Origin: CAZALT01 sp964485515
GTDB lineage: Bacteria > Actinomycetota > Acidimicrobiia > Acidimicrobiales > Acidimicrobilacustridaceae
Length of the DNA stretch: 40,578 nucleotides
NCBI GenBank assembly: GCA_964485515.1
Contig: CAZALT010000008.1
Coordinates: forward strand, 1 to 40,578
Direction of reading: 5' to 3'
Positions 30,750 to 37,802 of this stretch are shown in pieces (position 1 is the stretch's first letter; each line of letters opens with the position of its first letter). Position numbers and translations under genes: made by a program. Below the pieces are notes generated by a model. That model was given only the letters and a program-made list of their open reading frames with translations. It did no database searches and was not told the DNA's origin.

Positions 30750-32231
30750 ATGTCTGACCGGGCGGTGCGCGGCGGCGTGGAGCGGGACCCTCGCCCCGGC
30801 CGGGGGGCGCTCCAGCAGCCGGCTGACGCGACCCGGAGGGGGAGGCGGTGGCCGACGGTCAGCACCGTCGTGGGTGCGCTCATCGTGGCCTGGTGCTCGA
30901 TGCTGGGCCTGCGGGGAATCGCCGACAACAGCTTCTTCACCCACCTGGCGACGGGCCGTGTTCTCGTCGAGGGCGAGTTCCCCCGTGGCGACATCTACTC
31001 GTTCACCGCGCTGAACGCGCCGTGGACGATCCAGAGCTGGTTGCCGTCGCTCATCTACGGGCTGCTCGACCGCTGGTACGGCGTCGCGGCCATCCGCCTC
31101 CTCGGCGGCGTGTTGGCCGGTCTGGTCGGCCTGGCCATCTGGCAGCTGGCTCGGCCGGCCAAGACCCTTCTGTCTCGTGTGGTCTGTGTCCTCTTCCCGG
31201 TCGTGATCGGCGTGGCGATGTGGTCGCCTCGGCCGTTGATGTTCGGCTTGGTGTTCCTCGGCGTCGCGATGCTGGCGGTCGAGCGTCGGGTGCCTGCTCC
31301 GTTGCTGCTTCCGGTCTTCTGGCTGTGGGCGAACGCGCACGGGTCGTTCCCGCTGGGGCTGGTGGCGATCGGGTGCGTCGCCGTCGGGGCGAAGCTCGAC
31401 GGCGACAGCGCACGTCACGAGGTGCGCACGCTCGCCTGGGCGGCCGGCGGCGCTGTCGCCGGAGTGATCGGCCCGCTCGGCGTTCAGGTCTTGCTGTTCC
31501 CCGGCGACCTGCTGGGGAGGTCCGAGGTGCTGCGGCGGGTGGTCGAGTGGCAGTCACCCGACTTCGGTTCGACCTCGGCGCGCGTGTTCCTCCTCCAGGT
31601 GGCGATCGGCGTCCTGCTGCTCGTCCGGCGACCGTCGTACCGGGGGGCGCTTCCGCTCGTCGTGTTCCTCGGCTTGGCGCTGGTGGCGCAGCGGAACATC
31701 CCGCTGGCTGCCATCGTGATGGTGCCTGGCTTCGCCCGCGCCATGCCCGCCATCGGATCGCTCGACGGGTCGGAGGACGGGGTCGTTCCTCGGATCGGTG
31801 TGGCAGCGGTCGTGGCCGTGGCTTGCGTCTTGGGGTGGCGATCGTTGTCCGGGCCTGATCTCGACCTGTCGACCTATCCCGTGGAGGCAGTGGCGTGGAT
31901 GGATGCCCAGGGCCTGCGTGCGAGCGGCGGACGGGTCGCGACCGACGAGGTGGTGGGCAACTACCTCGAGCTCGTCGACGGGCGAGACGCGTCGGTGTTC
32001 CTCGATGACCGCTTCGACATGTATCCCCGTCCGGTCGTCGACGACCACCTGGTGCTCCGCTCGGCGCAGCCTGGGTGGGCCGAGGTGTTGGACCGTTGGC
32101 AGATCGACAGCGTCCTGTGGGACAGGCGGTCGCCGCTCGTCGAGCTGCTCGGGCGGGACCCGGCGTGGCACATGGCCTACCAGGACGCCGGGTGGGCCGT
32201 CGTGTGCCGACGCGGCAGCGCGGGTTGCTGA
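30750..32231 (+). CDS. Polytopic membrane protein, GT-C-like, function unknown
   Basis: The 493-residue protein has a cytoplasmic basic N-terminus (about 35 residues), some nine to ten membrane segments (36-370), and a soluble C-terminal domain of about 120 residues. The first outside loop (FFTHLATGRVLVEGEFPRGD, then YSFTALNAPW) and FWLWANAHGSFPLG recall GT-C-type membrane glycosyltransferase-like proteins, and the C-terminal part includes DDRFDMYP. I cannot name a substrate. The gene follows tadC by 53 nt and could share its transcript; a role in glycosylating surface structures is only a guess. No convincing ribosome site precedes the ATG at 30750. A bidirectional terminator follows. Confidence 0.75.
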   Translation: MSDRAVRGGVERDPRPGRGALQQPADATRRGRRWPTVSTVVGALIVAWCSMLGLRGIADNSFFTHLATGRVLVEGEFPRGDIYSFTALNAPWTIQSWLPSLIYGLLDRWYGVAAIRLLGGVLAGLVGLAIWQLARPAKTLLSRVVCVLFPVVIGVAMWSPRPLMFGLVFLGVAMLAVERRVPAPLLLPVFWLWANAHGSFPLGLVAIGCVAVGAKLDGDSARHEVRTLAWAAGGAVAGVIGPLGVQVLLFPGDLLGRSEVLRRVVEWQSPDFGSTSARVFLLQVAIGVLLLVRRPSYRGALPLVVFLGLALVAQRNIPLAAIVMVPGFARAMPAIGSLDGSEDGVVPRIGVAAVVAVACVLGWRSLSGPDLDLSTYPVEAVAWMDAQGLRASGGRVATDEVVGNYLELVDGRDASVFLDDRFDMYPRPVVDDHLVLRSAQPGWAEVLDRWQIDSVLWDRRSPLVELLGRDPAWHMAYQDAGWAVVCRRGSAGC

Positions 32232-32285
32232 TCCACGGGGCGAGGGGCACCCGGCGGAGAGCCCGAGCGAGGAAGGGACACCCCC

Positions 32286-32313
32286 GATTCGGACCGTGCG
32301 ATTCGGACCGTGG
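32286..32313. repeat. 14-bp tandem duplication
   Basis: GATTCGGACCGTGC and GATTCGGACCGTGG lie head to tail between the stop of the membrane-protein gene and the terminator hairpin. Confidence 0.85.
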
Positions 32314-32336
32314 CAGGAGACAAGGACAACGACGAA

Positions 32337-32383
32337 GAAGAAGAAGGGTGGGAGCCGATCATCGGCTCCCACCCTTCTTCTTC
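32337..32383. terminator. Bidirectional terminator, 23-bp perfect inverted repeat
   Basis: The arms at 32337-32359 and 32361-32383 pair perfectly around a central C: a GAA-repeat base, then GGGTGGGAGCCGAT and its complement. In RNA a loop of about five bases (ATCAT) would open. On either strand the 3' arm ends in CTTCTTCTTC, which acts as a pyrimidine tail. It lies between the convergent membrane-protein gene and the flp genes. Confidence 0.85.
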
Positions 32384-32424
32384 GTGCTTCAGCTTGCTTG
32401 CCTCAGCGGCGAGCTTCCTTCTGG

Positions 32425-32616
32425 CTACTCCCCGGCCTGCTCGATCTCTTCGGCGGATCGGGCGAGGGTTCGGTTCGTGGCATCCTGGAAGAAACCGACT
32501 GCGGCGGCGCACACCAGCGTGATGAGGGAGACGAGGAGCGCGTACTCGACGAGCGATGCGCCGTCGTCCCCCTCGAACCGGCGTGCGCAGGGTTCAGAAC
32601 ACCGTCCTGGTTCCAT
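32425..32616 (-). CDS. flp: Flp-type pilin (second copy)
   Basis: This 63-residue type IVb prepilin has a hydrophilic leader ending in Gly (EGDDG), then ASLVEYALLVSLITLVCAAA. Cleavage after that Gly puts Glu at +5 and Tyr at +6, as in Flp pilins. The hydrophobic helix and a short charged tail (LARSAEEIEQAGE) complete it. The leader contains two cysteines (CSEPC), unlike the other copy. It is downstream of the first pilin gene on the minus strand, separated by a hairpin. The start ATG at 32616 has no strong ribosome site. The prepilin peptidase is not in this window. Confidence 0.9.
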   Translation of the reverse strand: MEPGRCSEPCARRFEGDDGASLVEYALLVSLITLVCAAAVGFFQDATNRTLARSAEEIEQAGE

Positions 32617-32636
32617 GGCACACGCCTTTCACCAGC

Positions 32637-32670
32637 AGGAAGCGGGGGCGGCGATCCGCCCCCGCTTCCT
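32637..32670 (-). promoter_or_regulatory. 15-bp hairpin between the two pilin genes
   Basis: The arms AGGAAGCGGGGGCGG (32637-32651) and CCGCCCCCGCTTCCT (32656-32670) pair perfectly around CGAT, 6 nt after the stop of the first pilin. No T-tract follows. It could be a leaky terminator or an RNA-stabilising end that makes the first pilin more abundant than the second. Confidence 0.65.
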
Positions 32671-32676
32671 CGCCGA

Positions 32677-32874
32677 TCAGGCGCCGGCGCCGTCGATGGC
32701 GGTGCCGACCGACTCGAACTTGCTCGAGGCGCTCTCGCCGAGGAAGGTCACGGCGAGGATGCACACCACGGCGATGAGGGCCACGAGGAGGGCGTACTCG
32801 ACGAGCGAGGCGCCACGGTCGGTCTTGCAGCGGGCCTGCATCCAAGCGGTGGCGAATTCGTATGAGGTAAGCAT
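32677..32874 (-). CDS. flp: Flp-type pilin (first copy)
   Basis: The 65-residue prepilin has a 21-residue leader ending RG, then ASLVEYALLVALIAVVCILA, with Glu+5 and Tyr+6 after the cleavage site, and a short tail (SKFESVGTAIDGAGA). Flp pilins polymerise into adhesive fibres through the Tad machinery encoded at 24316-30696. The ATG at 32874 is preceded by AGGGAGA, a good ribosome site. It is the promoter-proximal copy of a two-gene unit and is expected to be the major pilin. Confidence 0.93.
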   Translation of the reverse strand: MLTSYEFATAWMQARCKTDRGASLVEYALLVALIAVVCILAVTFLGESASSKFESVGTAIDGAGA

Positions 32875-32901
32875 GGTTCAATCTCCCTGAACTGGTTCAT
32901 G

Positions 32902-33013
32902 TGGTCCGATTCGACGGCTGCCGCCTCGGATTTCCTGTCGTGAGAAGTATCGACAAACCACTGGACGGGCCGTATAGGTCAAACGGACCATTTCGGAAAG
33001 GTGTGCTGGTCCG
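32902..33013. promoter_or_regulatory. Three TGGTCCG sites in the pilin promoter region
   Basis: TGGTCCG occurs at 32902-32908 and 33007-33013 on the plus strand, and as its complement at 32984-32990. The region between the first pilin and the response regulator gene is only 148 bp. These may be binding sites for the adjacent NarL-type regulator, but the spacing is irregular (82 and 23 bp) and no experiment is known to me. Confidence 0.3.
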
Positions 33014-33022
33014 GAGCCGCCG

Positions 33023-33667
33023 TCAGTCCAGGTGGACGATGCCCATGCGCACCGCCTGGAGCACCGCCTGGGTGCGGTCACGGGCGTCGAGCTTCTGGTA
33101 GATCGACGCCAGGTGGTTCTTGACCGTCTTTTGGCTGATGTAGAGCCGCTCGGCCACCTCGGGGGTGGAGCAGCCATCGGCGATGAGCTGGAGGACCTCT
33201 TCCTCGCGGCGGGTGACCACGCGGTCCTCCTCGGCCGCGGGCTGGTCCATCCGCCGGACCTCTTCGAGCATCGACGCGGCCAGCTGCGGTGACAGGGCGG
33301 TCTCGCCGCTGTACGCCATGCGCACCGCGGAGGCGATCTCCTCGGTGGAGCAGTCCTTGACGAGGTACCCGCTGGCTCCCGCCCGGATGGCCGAGGCGAG
33401 CACCTCTTGGTCGGCGTGCATGGTGAGCATGACGATGCGCACGGCGTTGTCGGACTGCTTGATCTGGCGCGTCGCCTCGACGCCGTCCATCTCGGGCATC
33501 GTGACGTCCATGAGGATCACGTCGGGACGGAGGTCTTCGGCCAGGCGGACGGCGTCGTCGCCGTCGCAGGCTTCGCCCACGACGTCGAAGCCCTGGTCGG
33601 TCATGGATCGGCGAAGACCTTCTCGGAGCATCCGGTGGTCGTCAGCCAGCATGAGACGGATCGTCAC
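33023..33667 (-). CDS. NarL/FixJ-family response regulator
   Basis: The 214-residue protein has a receiver domain (residues 3-120) with Asp9, Asp10, phospho-acceptor Asp54 (VILMDVTMPEMDG), Thr near 82 and Lys near 104 (YLVKD). A LuxR-type helix-turn-helix follows (about 148-205; TRREEEVLQLIADGCSTPEV, then VKNHLASIYQKL). It is the evident partner of the histidine kinase upstream. The start is GTG at 33667 with TTGGAG seven bases upstream. The gene ends 149 bp from the pilin start, all on the minus strand, so read-through into the pilins is possible. Confidence 0.95.
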   Translation of the reverse strand: MTIRLMLADDHRMLREGLRRSMTDQGFDVVGEACDGDDAVRLAEDLRPDVILMDVTMPEMDGVEATRQIKQSDNAVRIVMLTMHADQEVLASAIRAGASGYLVKDCSTEEIASAVRMAYSGETALSPQLAASMLEEVRRMDQPAAEEDRVVTRREEEVLQLIADGCSTPEVAERLYISQKTVKNHLASIYQKLDARDRTQAVLQAVRMGIVHLD

Positions 33668-33703
33668 GGTCGAACTCCAAAGGGGTGGTTGCCTGGCGCG
33701 AGC

Positions 33704-33709
33704 AGACTA
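33704..33709 (-). promoter_or_regulatory. -10 element (TAGTCT) upstream of the response regulator
   Basis: On the minus strand TAGTCT lies 36 nt before the GTG start, within the 127-nt gap after the kinase gene. It may allow the regulator to be made independently of the kinase. Confidence 0.45.
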
Positions 33710-33794
33710 CTCAGGTCGGCCGGGTCCGGCGGGAAATGAGCCACGGCTCGGCCAGAAGCACCGCAAGCGGTTCCGGGCCGTCTGAGGCTGGTGA

Positions 33795-35684
33795 TCAGGT
33801 CTGGGCTGGTTCTGCGGTGCGGATGAGGCTGCAGCGCACCCGGGTCCCCTTGCCGGGCTGGCTGGCCACGTCGAGCGTGGCGCCGATCGACGCGGCTCGT
33901 TCCCGCATGCCGAGGATGCCGTAGGAGTCGAGGCGCCCCGCGTTGCCGACCGGGAAGCCTCGCCCGTTGTCGGCCACCTCGAGGGCGGCCGATTCGCCGT
34001 TGCATCGCCACAAGATGCGCACGCGGGTGGCGTCGGCGTGGCGCTCGACGTTGGTCAGGGCCTCCTGCGCGACCCGCCACATCTCGCGCTCCTGGAGGAT
34101 CGGCAGGCGAGCGCCCCGGTCGCAGTGCAGGTCGATCTTGATGTCGGATCGATCCTCGACCCGCTTCACGTAGGTCTCGAGGATCGCTCCCATGTCCTGG
34201 CTGTCCGACACGTCGGTGCGCAGGTCGTAGAGGGTGTCGCGCACCTCGCCGATGACCCCGCGGACGTCGTTGCGGAGCTGGTCGAGCGACGGCCCGACCG
34301 CCTCGCCTCGTTCGTTGCTCGACACGATGCGGTCGAGCTCGAAGGCGAGGTAGGCGAGCGATTGGCCGATGCGGTCGTGGAGATCCCGCGCGATGCGGGT
34401 TCGCTCCTCGTCTGCTCCGACGGTGCGCAGCCGGGCGAACCACCGGGCGTTGTCGATGGCCAGGGCCAGCGGTTCGACGAGACCCTCGAGCAGCTCGCCG
34501 TCGCGGGTCGAGAACTGGCTGTCGCTCGAGCTCTCCACCGCGATCAGCCCGATGATGGAGCCCCGAGCGGTGAGTGCCGCGTACATGCCCGAGCGGGCAC
34601 GGTCGGTGAGGCCGGCGAGGTTCGAGCTCACGAGCTCGTTGATGCGCACGACCGAATGCGTCGTCATGCTGCGCCGCAGGGGTGTCGGCAGGTCAGCGTC
34701 GGCGATGCGGGCGGGGATCTTGCCGGTTCCTTCCTTGCGCAGGACGTTCCAGTCGCCGGTCGTCTCGTCGAAGCCGAGCACCGCCGCGGCGTCGAAGTCG
34801 AAGAGGCCGCGGAGGCGGGTGATCGTGGTGTCGAGCACGTCGTCGAGGTCGAGCGATGCGGGCAGCGTCTGGGTGACCCGGTGGAGCGAGAACAGCAGCG
34901 AGTTGGCGTCGGCGAGCCTCCCGAGGCGGTCGAGGGCGAGGGTGTGCTGGCGGTCGGCTTCGCCGGAGATCCGCCGGGCGTAGCCGGCGATGAGGGCGAC
35001 GAGGATGAGGACCAACGACCACTGCGCCGAGAGGATGATGCGTTCTTCGGTGTTGCTCTCGGCCAGGTACGGGATGGTGACCGCAAGGGCCGAGGCCGTC
35101 CCGATGCGGATGGCGAAGCCGAAGCCGCGGGCGAAGCCGGCGACGGCGATGGCGGTGAGGAGGGTGAAGATGAAGGGGGAGTCCCAGAAGCCGGTCGTGC
35201 ACAGGGCGGTGACGTGGAGGGCGACCTCGCCGATGACCTCGACGAGGCTGCGGACGTTGCCGCTGTAGCGGATCGGCGACAGGGTGCGGATCGCCGAGTA
35301 GCTGGTGATGACGATGCACCAGAACACGATCGGCCAGAGCGGATCGGCGTTGTCCTGGGTGGCCAGCGCGATCGAAGCGATGGTCGTTCCCCAGCGCAGG
35401 GCGAGGATGGCGGGGGCGAAGGTGGCCACCCGGTCGACGCTGTCGGCCAGGCCGATGCCGTCGTCGTGGGTGGAGCCGTCGGACGACTCGCCGAAGCGCA
35501 GCAGGCGTTCGCGGATGGAGCGGGCCGCCTCGTTGCCGAGCTCTGGCGTCTCGTGGTCGTCGGCCGCGCCACTGGTCCCCGGGTCGGGGGCTTCGGTCAG
35601 GTTCGACGTGGTATCGACCTCTTCCACAGGTGCCCAATCGGCGGATCTCGGGGCGGTTGAAGGAGATCGCCGATCCTGTGGCAA
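33795..35684 (-). CDS. Sensor histidine kinase (NarL-partner type) with membrane and GAF domains
   Basis: The 629-residue kinase starts with about 80 polar residues, then about six membrane segments (roughly 88-250), a GAF-type sensor domain (about 275-425), a HisKA_3 dimerisation domain with phospho-acceptor His in RIARDLHDRIGQSLAYL, and an HATPase_c domain (ALTNVERHADATRV, DNGRGFP, YGILGMRERA). The signal is not evident. It is co-oriented with the NarL-type regulator. The start is uncertain: TTG at 35684 gives the longest frame; GTG at residue 20 is possible. A -10 (TACTCT) at 35743-35748 would give a leader of about 50 nt for the TTG start. Confidence 0.9.
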   Translation of the reverse strand: MPQDRRSPSTAPRSADWAPVEEVDTTSNLTEAPDPGTSGAADDHETPELGNEAARSIRERLLRFGESSDGSTHDDGIGLADSVDRVATFAPAILALRWGTTIASIALATQDNADPLWPIVFWCIVITSYSAIRTLSPIRYSGNVRSLVEVIGEVALHVTALCTTGFWDSPFIFTLLTAIAVAGFARGFGFAIRIGTASALAVTIPYLAESNTEERIILSAQWSLVLILVALIAGYARRISGEADRQHTLALDRLGRLADANSLLFSLHRVTQTLPASLDLDDVLDTTITRLRGLFDFDAAAVLGFDETTGDWNVLRKEGTGKIPARIADADLPTPLRRSMTTHSVVRINELVSSNLAGLTDRARSGMYAALTARGSIIGLIAVESSSDSQFSTRDGELLEGLVEPLALAIDNARWFARLRTVGADEERTRIARDLHDRIGQSLAYLAFELDRIVSSNERGEAVGPSLDQLRNDVRGVIGEVRDTLYDLRTDVSDSQDMGAILETYVKRVEDRSDIKIDLHCDRGARLPILQEREMWRVAQEALTNVERHADATRVRILWRCNGESAALEVADNGRGFPVGNAGRLDSYGILGMRERAASIGATLDVASQPGKGTRVRCSLIRTAEPAQT

Positions 35685-35742
35685 GGGATGTGGTCTCGCC
35701 GGCCGGTCCCTGGAGGGCCTTGGATGGACGCCTTCGGGCGAG

Positions 35743-35752
35743 AGAGTACCTT
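35743..35752. promoter_or_regulatory. Overlapping divergent -10 elements for coaE and the kinase gene
   Basis: In AGAGTACCTT, TACCTT (35747-35752, plus strand) lies six bases before the coaE ATG, and TACTCT (35748-35743, minus strand) points to the kinase gene. They share the same two base pairs, so the two polymerases could not occupy both at once. Confidence 0.5.
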
Positions 35753-35758
35753 CTGGCG

Positions 35759-36352
35759 ATGCTCCTCTTGGGCCTCACGGGTGGAATCGGCTCCGGCAAG
35801 ACCACCGTCTCGTCCGACCTGGCCGCCCGGGGTGCGGTGGTCATCGACGCCGATGCCATCGTCCACGAGGTGCAACGGCCGGGCACACCGGTCTTCGTCG
35901 CGATGGTCGAGCGGTTCGGCCCCGGCATCGTCGCTCCCGACGGCGCCTTGGATCGCCAGGCGGTGGCCGACATCGTGTTCAACGACGCGGATGCGCTGAG
36001 GGACCTGGGGGCGATCGTGCACCCCGTGGTCGGCCAGGAGATCACCGATCAGCTCGCCGAGCAGGCGCTGCTCGACAACATCGTGGTGCTCGACGTGCCG
36101 TTGCTGGTCGAGTCCGGGCGTGACGACATGGCTGCCTTGATCGTCGTGGACATCGATCCAGCCCTGGCGGTCGAGCGACTGGTGGCGTTCCGCGGCTTCT
36201 CCGAGGCTGACGCCCGGGCTCGGATCGCTCGTCAGGCATCTCGCGACGAGCGGGTGGCGAAGGCCGACTTCGTGGTCGACAACTCCGCAAGCCGCGAGGA
36301 GCTCCAACCGGTGCTCGATGCGCTGTGGGCGTGGATCCAGACGCTTCGCTGA
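35759..36352 (+). CDS. coaE: Dephospho-CoA kinase
   Basis: The 197-residue kinase performs the last step of coenzyme A synthesis, phosphorylating the 3'-OH of dephospho-CoA. It begins MLLLGLTGGIGSGKTTVSSD, with Walker A at residues 8-15, then DADAIVHEVQRPG, and LVAFRGFSEADARARIARQ in the lid region. It lacks the C-terminal UPF0157 domain that M. tuberculosis CoaE carries. The ATG at 35759 matches the family start and has a -10 at leaderless spacing; the open frame extends upstream to 35630 through the divergent promoter region and is not credible. Confidence 0.96.
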   Translation: MLLLGLTGGIGSGKTTVSSDLAARGAVVIDADAIVHEVQRPGTPVFVAMVERFGPGIVAPDGALDRQAVADIVFNDADALRDLGAIVHPVVGQEITDQLAEQALLDNIVVLDVPLLVESGRDDMAALIVVDIDPALAVERLVAFRGFSEADARARIARQASRDERVAKADFVVDNSASREELQPVLDALWAWIQTLR

Positions 36353-36374
36353 GCGGCGGAGCGCGGGAGATCTG

Positions 36375-37802
36375 TCAGCAGAGCCCGAGGCGGCGGCCGA
36401 GGTCGCTGCGCAGCGACCTGTCGGGATCCACCTCGGCGCGCACCGCCCGCCACTCCGCCAGGCGGGGGTACATGGCGGGGAGGAGCTCCGGTTTCATCCG
36501 GCTGTCCTTGGCGAGGTAGACCCGGCCGCCGGCCGCGACGACCTGGCCGTCGAGGCGGTCGAGCAGCGATCCGAGTCCGGAACCGCCGACGGGGATGTCG
36601 AGGGCGAGGGTCCAGCCCGCCTCGGGGAACGACAGCATCCCGGAGTTGCCGGGACCGAAGCGCTTGAGCACGGCGAGAAACGACGTGCACCCGTTGGCGC
36701 TCAGCTGGTTGACGATGGAGCGCAGCGTCTCCTCGGCACCGAACGGGATGACGAACTGCCATTGGATGAACCCGCGACGCCCGTAGATGCGGTTCCAGCC
36801 GCCGACGAGATCGAGGGGGTGGAAGAACATGGTCGTGCCCTGGATCTCGCCCTGCTTGCGCACGGGCGCCTTGCGGAACCACAGCTCGTTGAACGCCCGG
36901 ATCGAGACCTTGTTCAACACGCCCGACGGCACCCAGGGGGGCGCGGGCGCGATCTCGATGGGGGCGAACGCCAACGGGTCGGCCTGCAGGGGTGCGGGCA
37001 GCTCATCGACGCGGGCGAAGCGTCCGAGCGACAGCACCGACCTACCCATCTGACGGCCTCGGGCGACGAGATCGATCCACGCGGCCGAGTACGGGAACTG
37101 GTCGTCGGTCTCTTCCATGCGGACCATGACGGCATCGAGGTCGTCCAACCGCTCGGTGTCGACCGACAGGCGACTTGTCTCGATCGCTGTGCACCGGAAG
37201 GTGGCGTCGAGGACCACGCCGGTGAGGCCCATGCCGCCCGCCGTGGCCCAGAAGAGATCGGGATGGGACTCGGGCGTGATGTCGAGGACCTCGCCGCTCG
37301 GCAGCGCAAGGCGGAGGCTCGAGACGTGGCTGCACCACGAGCCGGCCGAGTGGTGGTTCTTGCCGTGGATGTCCGCCGCGATCGCTCCGCCGACGGTGAC
37401 GTGGCGGGTGCCGGGTGTGACCGGCACGAAGAAGCCGCGGGGCATGAGGACCCGCATGAGGGCGTCGAGGCTGACACCCGCGTCGGCCCGGACGGTGCCC
37501 GTTTCGGCATCGAGCTCGAAGCGTGCGGCGCCGGTGGTGTCGATGACCAGACCGCCGGCGTTCTGCGCCGCGTCGCCGTAGCCCCGGCCGAGCCCGCGGG
37601 CGATGACGCCACGGTCGGATCCGGTGTGCACTGCACCGGTGACCTCGCGCAGCCAGGCGGGTGTCGCCACAGCGGATGCGGTGGGTGCGGTGCGCCCCCA
37701 TCCGGTGAGCTCACGGTGCGCGACCGGCGGTCGGTCGGTCAGCGGTCGGTCGGCCAGTGGTCGGTCGGTCGGGGGCGCGTCGTCAGCTGACATAGACGGC
37801 AT
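36375..37802 (-). CDS. dprE1: Decaprenylphosphoryl-beta-D-ribose oxidase (DprE1-like)
   Basis: This FAD enzyme oxidises polyprenyl-phospho-ribose at C2, the first half of its epimerisation to the arabinose donor. It is 475 residues long, close to M. tuberculosis DprE1 (461). Family marks are ARGLGRGYGDAAQNAGG, VGGAIAADIHGKNHHSAGSW and the substrate lysine in YLAKDSR. At the position of Cys387 of the M. tuberculosis enzyme (GWNVCVDFPI) it has Ala400 (GWTLALDIPV). The N-terminus has a DRPLADRPLTDRP repeat encoded by a 15-bp array. The start is ATG 37802, or 37793; both overlap the end of ubiA. Confidence 0.93.
   Translation of the reverse strand: MPSMSADDAPPTDRPLADRPLTDRPPVAHRELTGWGRTAPTASAVATPAWLREVTGAVHTGSDRGVIARGLGRGYGDAAQNAGGLVIDTTGAARFELDAETGTVRADAGVSLDALMRVLMPRGFFVPVTPGTRHVTVGGAIAADIHGKNHHSAGSWCSHVSSLRLALPSGEVLDITPESHPDLFWATAGGMGLTGVVLDATFRCTAIETSRLSVDTERLDDLDAVMVRMEETDDQFPYSAAWIDLVARGRQMGRSVLSLGRFARVDELPAPLQADPLAFAPIEIAPAPPWVPSGVLNKVSIRAFNELWFRKAPVRKQGEIQGTTMFFHPLDLVGGWNRIYGRRGFIQWQFVIPFGAEETLRSIVNQLSANGCTSFLAVLKRFGPGNSGMLSFPEAGWTLALDIPVGGSGLGSLLDRLDGQVVAAGGRVYLAKDSRMKPELLPAMYPRLAEWRAVRAEVDPDRSLRSDLGRRLGLC
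37728..37772. repeat. 15-bp tandem repeat, three copies, in the dprE1 5' end
   Basis: The units CGGTCGGTCGGTCAG, CGGTCGGTCGGCCAG and TGGTCGGTCGGTCGG encode a repeated Asp-Arg-Pro-x-x pentapeptide at residues 11-25 of DprE1, before the conserved fold begins. Confidence 0.88.

Noticed and set aside
34038..35660. 540-codon plus-strand frame opposite the histidine kinase
   Set aside because: It is an antisense shadow; the minus strand encodes complete HisKA_3 and HATPase motifs.
36318..37790. 490-codon plus-strand frame opposite dprE1
   Set aside because: It lacks any motif, while the minus strand has the whole DprE1 signature set.
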